Source of the DNA: Trichomonas vaginalis G3
Lineage: Eukaryota > Parabasalia > Trichomonadida > Trichomonadidae
Length of the DNA: 64,000 nucleotides
Assembly (NCBI RefSeq): GCF_026262505.1
Contig: NC_067208.1
Location: 7,139,962 to 7,203,961, forward strand
Reading direction: 5' to 3'
Each line of letters begins with the position of its first letter. Position 1 is the first letter of the stretch. A program made the translations under genes and the position numbers. Shown here piece after piece: positions 1 to 9,720 of this stretch. Under the pieces are notes generated by a model. It was given only the letters and a program-made list of their open reading frames with translations. It was not told where the DNA came from and ran no database searches.

Positions 1-1
1 A

Positions 2-1681
2 AACAAAGATGTAAACATTGACGATAAACTTGCCCAGAGCATAGTTGATGGCATCTGTGATTTTGAAGTACATAATGACGGTGGAAACATGAATTTAGAA
101 AAAGAAGTTACATTATTCACACTGTTTCAAGCAATTAATTCGTTACCTAATCATTTAATTAATGAAGCATACGATAACGTTTATAACTTCTGCAATTTAA
201 CTGAAAATGCAAAAAGTAATTTTGAAAAAGCACGTAGTAGATATGCATATTTAATGACTTCTCCATTTGTTTTAGTGAAGATTCTAAAACTATATCAAAA
301 GGAATATTATGATGAATATGTTTTACCTTTATTACGTAAGCCAAAAATAACATTTGATATCAAACTTGATGACTCGTTTTTGATAACAGATATTAGACGC
401 AAGGCTGAAAATCATCAGTATAAAAACAGTTCTGAAGTAATTGAGGATTTATCACGTGTAATCCGTTTTGTAGATTGTGGAAACAAATATTTCATTCAGA
501 AAGATTACAACATACACGACAAAATGAATCAAATATCATTTGTTCTTCAGTCAAACATGAAAGAGTCACTTAAAATGATTAAATTATTTAAAGAAGAAGG
601 TAAAACAATAACAGCATGGGATGTACTACTAAATCAATTGTCTTCATTAACCGTTAAGGGTGTTTGCTTTAAATCTGATTCCCCCGATGTTTTCTCAACG
701 TTTCAAGGTTATAAATACAACATTCTTGAAAAGCCTGATTACTCAAAAATTGAGATGTTTATGAATTTCATTAAAGAAGCCATTTGTGATAATAACGATG
801 AAGTGTATAAATACCTTCTCGGCTGGATTGCATCAATGATTCAACATCCTGGAATCAAGAATGAAACAGCAATTATTTTGAAAGGACTTCAGGGAACAGG
901 TAAAAACAGATTCACAGACATTATTTCTGAACTTCTCGCAGGTTATTCATGTAAAAACATTACTGAAATAAGTGAGCTAACGGGTAATTTCAACTCAGTA
1001 GTTGAGAATAAAATGTTTCTTGTACTTAATGAACTCAAGAATGTTGGTGAAGATAGACTCGCAAACTTCAACGCTTTGAAATCAATTATTACGGATAATG
1101 AGATTAGAATTAATGAAAAGAATCAACCCAGAAGAACAGCACAAAACGTTGCAAACTTCATTTTCGTAACTAATAACGTCTACCCTGTCAAAATTGAAGT
1201 TGGAGACAGAAGATACGTAGTTTTAAGGGTCAATGGTAAATTTAAGGGTCAATTTGATTACTTCAAGAATTTAATGGATTCATGCACAAAGGAATTTTAT
1301 GATAATTTGCTGACGTATTTTATGCAATATGACCTTTCATCATTTAATGTACGAATCATACCGATGACTGAAGCCAAACAAGATTTAATTGAATTATCAA
1401 CAAATCCTTTAGATGCATGGATAAATACACATTATGATGAATTGTGTGCAGGTATGACGTGTAAAAATGCTCTATTCTGCAAACCATCAGACATGAAAGA
1501 CAAAAACTTTCAAATGAGCATTAAGGATAAATGTGATAAGAAACAGAGAAGAATAGATGGTAAACAAACATGGTGTTATGTTTTGAAAGAAGAAATGAAA
1601 GGATTATATAAACAAGTTGAACCAAACGATAATGAGGATTCATTTACTGACGATGAAATACCTGTGAATGAAGCTTTATAA
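2..1681 (+). CDS. Superfamily 3 (D5/DUF5906-like) helicase of the Polinton, 5' part outside window
   Basis: The frame is open from the window edge, so the protein is longer than the 530 residues counted from the first visible ATG (89). Counted from that ATG, a Walker A motif GLQGTGKN lies near residue 270, a Walker B-like acidic stretch (MFLVLNELKN) near 310, the SF3 motif C (FIFVTNN) near 360, and a GDRRYVVL segment near 375 that looks like the arginine-finger region of D5-type helicases. SF3 helicases unwind DNA during replication in viruses, virophages and some Polintons. The gene is probably the replicative helicase that works with the protein-primed polymerase. A primase domain could lie in the missing N-terminal part; that cannot be judged here. 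Confidence 0.8.
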   Translation, partial: NKDVNIDDKLAQSIVDGICDFEVHNDGGNMNLEKEVTLFTLFQAINSLPNHLINEAYDNVYNFCNLTENAKSNFEKARSRYAYLMTSPFVLVKILKLYQKEYYDEYVLPLLRKPKITFDIKLDDSFLITDIRRKAENHQYKNSSEVIEDLSRVIRFVDCGNKYFIQKDYNIHDKMNQISFVLQSNMKESLKMIKLFKEEGKTITAWDVLLNQLSSLTVKGVCFKSDSPDVFSTFQGYKYNILEKPDYSKIEMFMNFIKEAICDNNDEVYKYLLGWIASMIQHPGIKNETAIILKGLQGTGKNRFTDIISELLAGYSCKNITEISELTGNFNSVVENKMFLVLNELKNVGEDRLANFNALKSIITDNEIRINEKNQPRRTAQNVANFIFVTNNVYPVKIEVGDRRYVVLRVNGKFKGQFDYFKNLMDSCTKEFYDNLLTYFMQYDLSSFNVRIIPMTEAKQDLIELSTNPLDAWINTHYDELCAGMTCKNALFCKPSDMKDKNFQMSIKDKCDKKQRRIDGKQTWCYVLKEEMKGLYKQVEPNDNEDSFTDDEIPVNEAL

Positions 1682-1866
1682 AGTATGATTGGAATTTATT
1701 TTTGCATTAATCCCACTATGTTGTCAAAATGTCATGTTGTCACATTTTTTCAGAGAAGTTAAATAACCGAGTGACACTGAGTGACATAGTGACACCTTCA
1801 GTTATTCAAAAATAATTAATAATTGAATAACCTAAAATCATTAACGATAAAATAACTGATAACAAA

Positions 1867-1883
1867 ATTTTATTTTTATATAA
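1867..1883 (+). promoter_or_regulatory. Polinton-type AT-rich leader before a small gene
   Basis: The 16 bases before the ATG at 1884 read TTTTATTTTTATATAA. The same 16 bases plus ATG occur before the integrase gene on the other strand, and close variants precede the other element genes, so this is probably a promoter or initiator of the element. Confidence 0.5.
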
Positions 1884-2048
1884 ATGAATACCCCACAAGC
1901 TCAAAATTTACCACGAATCATAACAAGGGAGGAAATGATAAAAATGATGCAAGAACATGTTAAAAATAACAAACCACTAAAATTGAGAAAATGTGGTTAT
2001 GCAGTAATGATGGAAAGAGAGATGTTGTCGAAGAGGAATAAAAATTAA
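1884..2048 (+). CDS. Small basic Polinton protein (54 aa), unknown
   Basis: A 54-codon frame starts at an ATG directly behind the element's AT-rich leader and ends in TAA. The product is strongly basic (many Lys/Arg) with a compact C-terminal segment (CGYAVMMEREMLSKRNKN). No family is recognised. The identical leader before the integrase gene is the main argument that this short frame is a real gene. It converges on the next gene on the minus strand and overlaps its stop by about 4 bases. It could be a DNA-binding or transcription factor of the element, but that is only a guess. Confidence 0.45.
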   Translation: MNTPQAQNLPRIITREEMIKMMQEHVKNNKPLKLRKCGYAVMMEREMLSKRNKN

Positions 2049-2308
2049 ATTTGGATTGAGTTTAAAAATTCATCTTTATTAAATTCATCTCTTCCAATCA
2101 ATTTATTTATTCTATTAAATTCTTTTATTTTTGCTTCACTCAGTTTAAGGATTGAACGGTAAGTTTCTAATTTTTCGATTATTTCTTTATCGTTTTCAAC
2201 CCCACCGCATTGTGGCTTCTTTTTGTAATAGCATATTTTTGATTTAATTCTGTTTAGTTTCTTTTTATATTCATCGTCTGGACTCTTGACTGCTTTGTTG
2301 TCACTCAT
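2045..2308 (-). CDS. Small Lys-rich Polinton protein (87 aa), unknown
   Basis: An 87-residue frame starts at an ATG (2306-2308) preceded by the element's AT-rich leader variant ending GTAAGAA. The protein is charged and predicted helical, with many Lys and a pair of Cys residues (ICYYKKKPQC), and no recognisable domain. It lies just 3' of the integrase gene on the same strand, with 21 bases between this start codon and the integrase stop. It looks like a small accessory gene of the element; its role is unknown. Confidence 0.45.
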   Translation of the reverse strand: MSDNKAVKSPDDEYKKKLNRIKSKICYYKKKPQCGGVENDKEIIEKLETYRSILKLSEAKIKEFNRINKLIGRDEFNKDEFLNSIQI

Positions 2309-2329
2309 TTCTTACGAAATAAAAAAAAA

Positions 2330-3904
2330 TTAAATATTATTTAAATATAATGGAGTAATAAAATAAATCGGAATTTCTATTAATTTATTGTCAACTTCAA
2401 CTAATGCATTACCGTTAATATATCTAACAAATTCAGCTATTGTGTCAAATCTTCGTCTTCTTTTTGTCATTGATTTATTAGTTTTTCCATAATCGAGATG
2501 AATTAAAACTTTATCCCCTTGTTTAAAATTCATGAGCCCCGAATTAATTTGTTCACGTTTAACATCATTCAACCTTTCCATTTGCTTTCTAATATATTCC
2601 CATTCTTTTGAAATATCATTTTTCATTTCCACCGGTTTCATGTTTATTGTTCTATGCCATGTATTATTATAATAATATACTAACTGTTGTATGATGGAGT
2701 CATGATTTCCATCCCAGTATATCTGACCGTTAACCCCTAACGCATCTCTAAGAGTTCTCATTACCGCATCAACTATTTTATTATGAAACGTATATGGAGA
2801 GGATGAAAAGAAAAAATTAATTTGTGGGAAATAATGAGTCATAGCTGCCTGAAATCCTTTATCACCATCACCCCTGATATTATCTACTCTTTCATGATCT
2901 AGTAAGTATTGAATAGCTCTTCGTGTTTCCTGTTCTGTTTTCCCTTTCACTGGAATGCAATATAAATATCTAGTGTTAATGTTAATGGTAAATAAATAAG
3001 TAATGTTTCCTTTTGAATATTCTAAATGATCGATTTCGTATGAATATGGATATGGTGCAAATGAAGGGCGACCAAATTTTTCCTTTAACGGTTGAATTTT
3101 CGGGTCAATTGGTTTATTTAATATCTTGAAATCCTTTTTAAAATCTTTTTGCTTCTTAAATGTTTGAAATGGATATAATAAAGTGAATGATGAAGGATTA
3201 ACTGAAGGAGGAGGTACTACTGTTGGAGGTTTTGGTGTTGTAAGTGGTTTAATTTTATCTGCTTTGATTTTGGATTTCATTCCCCCCTTCATTAATTCTG
3301 GATGTATTCTATTCATTTGTTTTAAATATGCTGTATATAAAGGTTTGATATACTTTCCTGCTTCGAGTTTATGTTGAAGGATGAATTCCAAAAGTTGATC
3401 TTCATTTAAAAGTCGGGCTGAATATGGTTTAACTAATGAATCATAAATTAAAGCTTGTGCATCATTTATGGTCTGAAGGACCTGGGCGTTTTGCACCTTT
3501 TGTTGATGAACATTTGCTACTTTCTCTTTTGGTGTTGTTTTCGGCTTTTTCTTCTTTGGCTTTTGTTCCTTTGGCTTTTGCGGCTCAGGATTATATAATT
3601 TATATAATTCATCAATATCTTCTTCTGTTAATACTTTATTTTTGAAATCTTTCAATTGTTTAAGTTGTGATTTAGTTTTTCCCTTTGTATATTCATTATT
3701 TTTAATTTTGTCTTTAATTTTAGAAATTATTTTATCATGATATTTCAAAATTTCATTTTTATAATACCGATAATAATAACCCATATCATCACCCGTTATA
3801 TTATTATCATATTTTTGGAGATATGATTTTAATTCATAATAATTAGGAAAATATTGATTAAGTACTAAATCATCAATTAAATTTTCTAAATCTGCATTAT
3901 CCAT
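2330..3904 (-). CDS. INT: Polinton integrase (retroviral-type DDE fold)
   Basis: A 524-residue frame. The N-terminal third is Lys-rich and helical, with a low-complexity KPKKKKPKTTP stretch near residues 115-125. The rve-type catalytic core begins near residue 285 with YEIDHLEY (first catalytic Asp), followed by a strand-rich segment, IRGDGDKGF (second Asp) near 345, and the helix of the third motif around 375-385. The C-terminal end (about 455-520) contains a small beta-rich SH3-like segment (FKQGDKVLIHLDYG). This order matches Polinton integrases, which insert the linear element DNA and make short target duplications. The leader before the ATG is identical to that of the small gene at 1884. 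The frame looks whole. Confidence 0.88.
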   Translation of the reverse strand: MDNADLENLIDDLVLNQYFPNYYELKSYLQKYDNNITGDDMGYYYRYYKNEILKYHDKIISKIKDKIKNNEYTKGKTKSQLKQLKDFKNKVLTEEDIDELYKLYNPEPQKPKEQKPKKKKPKTTPKEKVANVHQQKVQNAQVLQTINDAQALIYDSLVKPYSARLLNEDQLLEFILQHKLEAGKYIKPLYTAYLKQMNRIHPELMKGGMKSKIKADKIKPLTTPKPPTVVPPPSVNPSSFTLLYPFQTFKKQKDFKKDFKILNKPIDPKIQPLKEKFGRPSFAPYPYSYEIDHLEYSKGNITYLFTININTRYLYCIPVKGKTEQETRRAIQYLLDHERVDNIRGDGDKGFQAAMTHYFPQINFFFSSSPYTFHNKIVDAVMRTLRDALGVNGQIYWDGNHDSIIQQLVYYYNNTWHRTINMKPVEMKNDISKEWEYIRKQMERLNDVKREQINSGLMNFKQGDKVLIHLDYGKTNKSMTKRRRRFDTIAEFVRYINGNALVEVDNKLIEIPIYFITPLYLNNI

Positions 3905-3922
3905 TTATATAAAAATAAAATA
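3905..3922 (-). promoter_or_regulatory. Polinton-type AT-rich leader before the integrase
   Basis: Read on the minus strand this is TTTTATTTTTATATAA directly before ATG, identical to the leader at 1867-1883 on the plus strand. Confidence 0.5.
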
Positions 3923-4077
3923 AATGTTTTAAGGGTGCCCACCTCTTTGAATCATAGTATCAAAACCATTATTTACATATTGAATCACATTATTAACAGT
4001 TCCTTTTGTCTCTTCTGTGCATTTTATTAAAAATAAAATTTTAAATTCATGACTCAACCCTACGTTTTTAAATTATA

Positions 4078-7000
4078 TTAAATAAATGGCATACAACATC
4101 CATTTTCACAACATACAGCCTTAGTGTGTGCTCCTGTTAATGCAGTCTTACCGATTGTTAAGCGAGTCATTGACCCGTTTTTAAGTTGTAAATTAATATT
4201 CTGACCATCAAATATCACTTTATCATTTATTATATCCAAATAATTTTTAGGTGTTAATTGTTTATTTTGTCGTAAACTAACACCTTTCATTTTTTGTGCA
4301 ATCTTTTTAAAATCACTTCCATCATTGAACCGTTGAATGATGTATAACACTTAGGGCATAAAGCAACCATGTTATCACCTTGTTTCTCAATTGCTAAACC
4401 CAATAACTTCTTCTCATGTGCTTTTTCTTCAGCTTTATTCTTTAATTTAGGTTTAAATTTCTCATCAAAACAGAAGAAATCAAATGGTGCGAATTTGAAA
4501 ATGTTTTTATCATAAAATTTTTATCGGTACAATTGCTTGAAATGCTTGAGTGTTAGGAAGATTTGGATCGCCAGCGATTGCCCAATAAGATGAATCAGTA
4601 TCACCTTCAATGAAATGAAAACGATTAACATCCATGCATTTATACATAAAATCATAAATGAAAACCAAATACCAGTATTTAGCATTATCTAAAGTGAAGA
4701 ATGCCTCTTGTAAACATGTATCACATCTATAAAATCTATCTTTAAGCATCACTTGATATGTATCCTCACCTATTTCTCTTATGTTTTTAAACTTATTTGA
4801 CATACATGCAACGCGTGCCTTCTGTGCATTCATTATTTTAGTCTTTGCGTAATTTTGTGTATTCATTGCATCGTAACCATATGATCCATTAAGTGAAATC
4901 TTGCAAAATAAACTTTTTCCTTTATTTCCTTCTAATTCAGCCTTTTGTCTTTCGTTCATAAATTTGTTCGCAAATTCATTAAAACAAGTGTTTTTAGTAA
5001 ATGTTAAAATTGATTGAATGTCATCAATGATAAAATGAAATCTGTCTATTAGATACCAAAGATAATAAGAAGAAAATGGTTGATATTGGTTGTGTGTTGA
5101 TGCTAACTGAGTTAATTTCCTCTGTTTCTGGTCAACTGGTAGATTGTTTGATTTCATGTAATTATACATAAAACTGCCAATTGTTTTTTCATCTGTGATA
5201 ATATCTAAGTTTCTTATTATCGGTAAAAAGTTTATGTAATCATTAATGTATTTTTCATCAATGTGACCCTTTACTTCAGCCACGAATAAAGTATTTTTCT
5301 TTCTAATAATTCCCAGTGCTTTTGCTTTCTTTGTTGCTGTATCACAAATGATAACACCATTCAATCTTCCCGGCATATACATTTTATGGTCAGTATATTG
5401 AATGAAATCATGAGGATTAGATGAAAATGATGAAGGATATAATGAATTAAAATCAACACCAACGAAATGAGTCATAATGTTGGTGGTGTCCTCATTTGAT
5501 ACAGTTTTAGTTTCTGGATTATATGAAAGTTTATTAATGTGCGTGATTCCTTTAAGATTTACTCTATGTTGAACATTTGATAGACCACCAGTAATTCCAT
5601 TACGGAGAATGTGATAAGCTTCAACTGAATCTAAAGTCATTGGTAAATTATTTTTTAATGCATAATTTCTTAAATTGATTCTTAAACGTTGAACATCTTC
5701 ATTTTTATTTGATTTTACGACATTGCAATAACAACACATTAACTGACAATTTTCTTTGGTATGTGGTTTTTCATTATCTATTCTATCCAATGTTGGTTTA
5801 TTTGCATATGTAAACGCTTTACCACACATTTTGCATTTAGATGAAAGGATTAAATCATGATAGTATTGAAAATCATCCATTGAAACATTGTTTTTGGTAT
5901 CTCTTTTCACCTTTTCATCTTGTTTCTTATATGAATCAATTTTATATTTCCAATACTTTTTCGTTAATTCAAAACTTGATTCCACATTTTCTTCTTCTGG
6001 ATATGTTTCGTTAGGATTGAAGTTCTTATATGCTAACGCGTAACGAATCATTGATGCATTCGATGATAAAGAAAGATTATGAAGCATATCAATTTTATAA
6101 ACAAATGTTTCTTCAATAATTTTATCAATTGGGTCAATCATAATTTCAACATCTTTATTGCAATAATGAATAAAATATTCTAATCTATTCTTAAAATTTT
6201 TAGCATCATTGAGATATATTTGATAATCACTATCTGATATTGTTTCTTGTGTTAATGCTGAATAAAATGAATCTTTCGTGAATGGTTCCTCTTTATATAA
6301 TTCATCTTCGTAATTCTCCCATGTGATGAATTGATAAGGGAAAAAGGATTTAACACGTGATTTATTGTTTCCGAAATCTTGAGTGAATTGGTCTAATGTT
6401 CCACCCGCTATATAATTTCTGATGTCAATAAATCTTAATTCGTATGGACAGTTTGTTTTCTTTACTATGACTTGCTTAAATTGAGAAGATGAACCCAGCA
6501 TTGATTTTATTTTCCATTTTGCAGTATTTAAATCACGAAGAATTAAATTTAAATCAAACTTTCCCGAATTAAAACCAATGATATTCACTTTATTAAATTC
6601 TTCATCTAAAAGCTCTTTCATTGCTTCCTTTTGTTTCTCATTTAATGTATGGGACAAAGTCCCCGCCGTTTGGTCTGAAAGACCTTCAGGACTCAAAGAG
6701 TCCGTTTGCGGCTTCATTAATTCTTCATATTGTTCAATATTTGATTTAGCAACTAATGAACAGGTTGAAAATAAAAATTCAATCCAATCAGAGATGAACG
6801 AATCACTCGAAGTTAAGCAAAAATTCCTCGTAAATGTTTTATCGTTTAATTTAACCGTTGATGATACCATGAATGGTTTTAAGTAAGCGTTCAAAGTTGC
6901 ACATTCAGAAAGTTGAAGTTCTTCTTTAGTCTCTAATGTTTCGAAGTCAAAAGTAATATAATATCTTGTTGGTTTATAATATTCCTGCAAATTATGTGCT

Positions 7001-7581
7001 AATAACCACTGATATATCTTCTGTTTCGTGATATGTGGTGTATATGGTTGTTGTGTGTTTTGCAATTGAACGTCTTGAATTAATCTTCCATTATTTTCTT
7101 TACATTTCTCACAATGTTTTAAAAATCTTCTTTGGTTTTTCCTTTCTGGATCATCACGGATAGAATAAACTTCTTCTTTGCAAAAGGGACAAACTTTATA
7201 TCCTGTGAGTGCTTCAACGTCTGTAATTCTGTCAGCGTGAAGTTTTCCACATGGACTCTGTGTTAATAAAATATTTACTGTTTCAAATTCTGGATCTATC
7301 ATTATTGATTCCACTAATGGAAAGTCTACCTTATTTATGTCCACGTCTTCTGGTTGAGGGTCACAATAATAAAAATCAATATTAACGTTTAACATTCTTG
7401 CTAACCTCTCACTTTCTGATGAAATGTCAAATCCTTCATATGCATCTATGGCTTCATTTAAATAACTTCTACGAGTTTTAGGATTAACACCATCAGGAAT
7501 GTTATAGAAGCGTTTAAATAACCTTCTACCTTCGGCTCTTATTTGATTATCATTCATTTTTGCTGTTCCATTTTTATTCAT
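4078..7581 (-). pseudogene. pPolB: Protein-primed family B DNA polymerase of the Polinton (broken)
   Basis: The largest open part shows the family B order: an exonuclease motif (TFDFETLE) near residue 216, palm motif A (GVDFNSLYP) near 710, motif B (KISLNGSYGYD) near 897 and motif C (EGDTDSS) near 997. Further polymerase sequence (the KGVS-type C-terminal segment) lies downstream, so the region as a whole is polymerase but broken, with one or two breaks. Polymerases of this family replicate Polintons from a terminal protein. Between the exonuclease and palm motifs, near residues 568-630, is a Cys-rich HNH-like segment (CKMC, LDRIDNE, CCYCNVVKSN), which is not a standard part of the polymerase fold. 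The start ATG follows a leader of the element's AT-rich type. Confidence 0.88.
6672..6703. repeat. Two adjacent perfect mini-hairpins inside the polymerase gene
   Basis: GGTCTGAAAGACC (5-bp stem) and GGACTCAAAGAGTCC (6-bp stem) lie 4 bases apart. They are GC-richer than the gene around them and are read through as a short Ser/Thr/Pro-containing linker (TDSLSPEGLSDQTAG). A related palindrome lies at 7644-7656. Confidence 0.6.
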
Positions 7582-7643
7582 TTATGTAAGAATAAAAATT
7601 AAAAAATAAATAAAAATAAAGTTTATTTTTTTTTAAAGTCCGA

Positions 7644-7656
7644 GACTCAGAGAGTC
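7644..7656. repeat. Mini-hairpin of the GACTC/GAGTC type between two Polinton genes
   Basis: GACTCAGAGAGTC forms a 5-bp stem with a 3-base loop. It is flanked by AGTCC repeats and resembles the hairpin at 6689-6703. It lies about 60 bases before the polymerase start and just after the stop of the neighbouring gene (minus strand: downstream end at 7662). Confidence 0.5.
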
Positions 7657-7661
7657 CAGGG

Positions 7662-8762
7662 CTAAAGTCCATAAAATGAATTAAGAACACATAAATTTTT
7701 ATCATCTGCGACGTGACGAATACATTTTAATTTACTCAAGAATGCGTACCCTGATACATTAAATCTAATTCCCGTCTTATTTAATTTCACAACTTTGAAA
7801 AGGAATGTATGAATAGCTATAAAATGATGAGAAGATGTTTTATGGGTTGCTTCCATTTTTTCTGAAATAAATGAATAAATATAATGTTTATAAGTTTTCA
7901 TATCTTTTATGTTCTTAATAACGAATGGTATAGACCTTTCAACTTCGTCTTCCTTCGGTGCTGTTCTTTCATATGAAACATTATTGGTATCTTCAATAAT
8001 GAAACCACAATCACACAAAATTTTATAGGTTCCAATGGTTTCTTTTGATATTTTATCTAATAAATCAAAAACTTTATCAACACCTGTGCATTTATTTAAA
8101 TAATAATTTGTGTAAATATCATGGTCTTCTTTCTTAATCGTATTTGTTGCATATGTTACATTTTTCAGTGCTTTTTTGAATTTTTCAGAATCAAGAGGAG
8201 GTGAAAGTAATATACATGGATAATCTCCATCGTCAATAAACTGAAGCTTATGTTTATGAATAAATTTTGTGCCTTCTTCTGAAAGTGTTTCGTCAATATC
8301 ACCATCTAATAAATTTTTAGTAGATTCCAAAAAGTAATTTTTATATCTTTCCTCATGTGATTTTTGAACTTCTGATTCTGAAGCTGGGATATTCATTAAA
8401 CCCTCTACTTCATTCTCAGCATTTCTCAATTCCTTAATTTTTTCATCTATTTCATTTCTTAATTGTTCCAATTTCTCAATCTCATCGTTATAATATTCAT
8501 CTTGTTTAATCCGTTCTTCATAATATTCAGGGAAAACATCAGGTTCTTTAGGTTTTTCTTCTTCAGATGTGGGATATAAGAAATTTATAACATCATCTTT
8601 ATTCATTTTTCCATCATAATCTAAATCATTTAATAACTCCGCGAATTTTTTACAATTTCTTAAATAATATTTATCAACTTCATAACCCACCTCCTCTAAT
8701 ATATCCTTTATTTCCTCGTTTGTGAATCCTAATTTTTTAACGTTGTTAGTTTTGACGCTCAT
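7662..8762 (-). CDS. Polinton protein of unknown function (366 aa)
   Basis: The start is set at the ATG at 8760-8762 (MSVKTNN), which follows the AT-rich leader ending TTGTATGAA. Residues 1-60 contain an EF-hand-like loop (DLDYDGKMNKDD near 46-57). Residues about 80-120 form an acidic coiled coil (EYYNDEIEKLEQLRNEIDEK), and the C-terminal 200 residues are globular with scattered Cys/His. The protein is not recognised. It lies in tandem with the polymerase and on the same strand, so it may act in replication, for example as the terminal-protein provider or an accessory factor; this is inference from position only. Confidence 0.6.
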   Translation of the reverse strand: MSVKTNNVKKLGFTNEEIKDILEEVGYEVDKYYLRNCKKFAELLNDLDYDGKMNKDDVINFLYPTSEEEKPKEPDVFPEYYEERIKQDEYYNDEIEKLEQLRNEIDEKIKELRNAENEVEGLMNIPASESEVQKSHEERYKNYFLESTKNLLDGDIDETLSEEGTKFIHKHKLQFIDDGDYPCILLSPPLDSEKFKKALKNVTYATNTIKKEDHDIYTNYYLNKCTGVDKVFDLLDKISKETIGTYKILCDCGFIIEDTNNVSYERTAPKEDEVERSIPFVIKNIKDMKTYKHYIYSFISEKMEATHKTSSHHFIAIHTFLFKVVKLNKTGIRFNVSGYAFLSKLKCIRHVADDKNLCVLNSFYGL

Positions 8763-8805
8763 TTCATACAAAATAAAAAAATTAAATAATAAACATAACT
8801 AAGTT

Positions 8806-9015
8806 TTAATTTTTCGTAAGAAGTTTATGAGGTCTTTGATTATGACTCCATTGATTCCATGAAATTAAATATTCTTTATCATTATATTTATACCTCATTA
8901 GCTTATTTTGGCTTTCATATTCATTTAATAATTCACAATCTTCATTTTTAAATTGAAGTTTAACCCATTCAGGATTTAAACAATGTTTAATTAATCGCGG
9001 AATATCTGACATCAT
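8806..9015 (-). CDS. Small Polinton protein (69 aa), unknown
   Basis: A 69-residue frame (MMSDIPRLIKHCLNPEWVK at the start) with a basic, aromatic C-terminal half (YLISWNQWSHNQRPHKLLTKN). No family is recognised. It is the last frame before the presumed element end. Upstream is a TTTTTTATCTTTTATAAAAG segment like the leaders of the other element genes, then CTATATATAG directly before the ATG; CTATATATAG recurs at about 9115. Confidence 0.4.
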   Translation of the reverse strand: MMSDIPRLIKHCLNPEWVKLQFKNEDCELLNEYESQNKLMRYKYNDKEYLISWNQWSHNQRPHKLLTKN

Positions 9016-9391
9016 CTATATATAGCTTCTTTTATAAAAGATAAAAAAAGAATTTATTTTAAAATTAATGTTAATTTTTTAATGATTTATAAATAAATAT
9101 ATTTTAATGCATCGTCTATATATAGATGTAACAAAAAAAGTCACACAACCCGCATCATCTACTACTTAGCATTTAAAAATTTTGTTTTGTAAATATTAGA
9201 ATTATTTTATTTTAAAATAATGTTTTATTATACATTTCGAGCATTATTTTTAACTACAGAAAAAAGGTGTAAATTATTTAAAAATTGTATTGATCATAAA
9301 AATTTCATTGTCACTATTCAAATTTTTTGTAAAGTTTTGAACTCAAAAGTCCAAACAATTTTGACTATTTTTTGAAGGAAATTAAGACTAG
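9016..9391. other. Non-coding end region of the Polinton
   Basis: AT-rich, with no frame of note. The motif CATC(A/G)TCTATATATAG occurs near 9011 and again near 9108. The terminal inverted repeat of the element probably begins in or after this stretch, but with the left end missing it cannot be delimited. Confidence 0.4.
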
Positions 9392-9468
9392 AAATTATCT
9401 CGGACTATTTCAGAGAATTGAGTTCCGCTTCGCTCCACTCAATTCTCTGAAAAGTCCGAGATAATTTA
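9392..9468. repeat. Long near-perfect hairpin (about 31-bp stem)
   Basis: The left arm AATTATCTCGGACT... (from 9392) pairs with the right arm ...AGTCCGAGATAATTT (to 9468). The only defect is a one-base bulge. The loop is short and GC-rich (TCCGCTTCGCTCC). The stem is far longer than chance. It lies near the presumed right end of the Polinton and may be part of that end or a small independent insertion. Confidence 0.8.
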
Positions 9469-9720
9469 TTAAATCTTAAATTCGAACATTACGAGTCTAC
9501 GTAAGACATAAGCACTGATAATAGCAAATTATTTTGAAAGCATGGGCAATATTTTCAATTTATACATCTTTTTGGCGGAGCTGCAAATCGTCATATCTCA
9601 ATATCAGTATGAGTTAAATAAATTGCACCAATAAAATTAAATTGACTATCACTTTTTTTTCATGATATTAGCGTATAATTTAAAAATTAATGAGGTTTAA
9701 AAATTCATGATTTATTTATT
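9469..9720. other. Gap between Polinton end and ankyrin gene
   Basis: AT-rich, with no open frame or repeat that I can support. The element/host boundary may lie here. Confidence 0.4.

Larger units (their letters stand above)
1..9468. mobile_element. Polinton/Maverick element, right-hand part (fossil)
   Basis: Seen: an SF3 helicase, a retroviral-type integrase and a protein-primed family B DNA polymerase lie together with several small unknown genes, a set typical of Polintons (established knowledge). The left end is outside the window. The right end is not fixed by a visible terminal repeat; it must lie after the last element gene (9015) and before the host ankyrin gene that starts its 3' end at 9721, and I set it at the end of a long hairpin. 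No capsid, packaging ATPase or protease gene is in this part. Most reading frames are long and open, so the copy looks fairly young, but it is broken: one or two breaks are visible, in the polymerase region. Confidence 0.85.
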
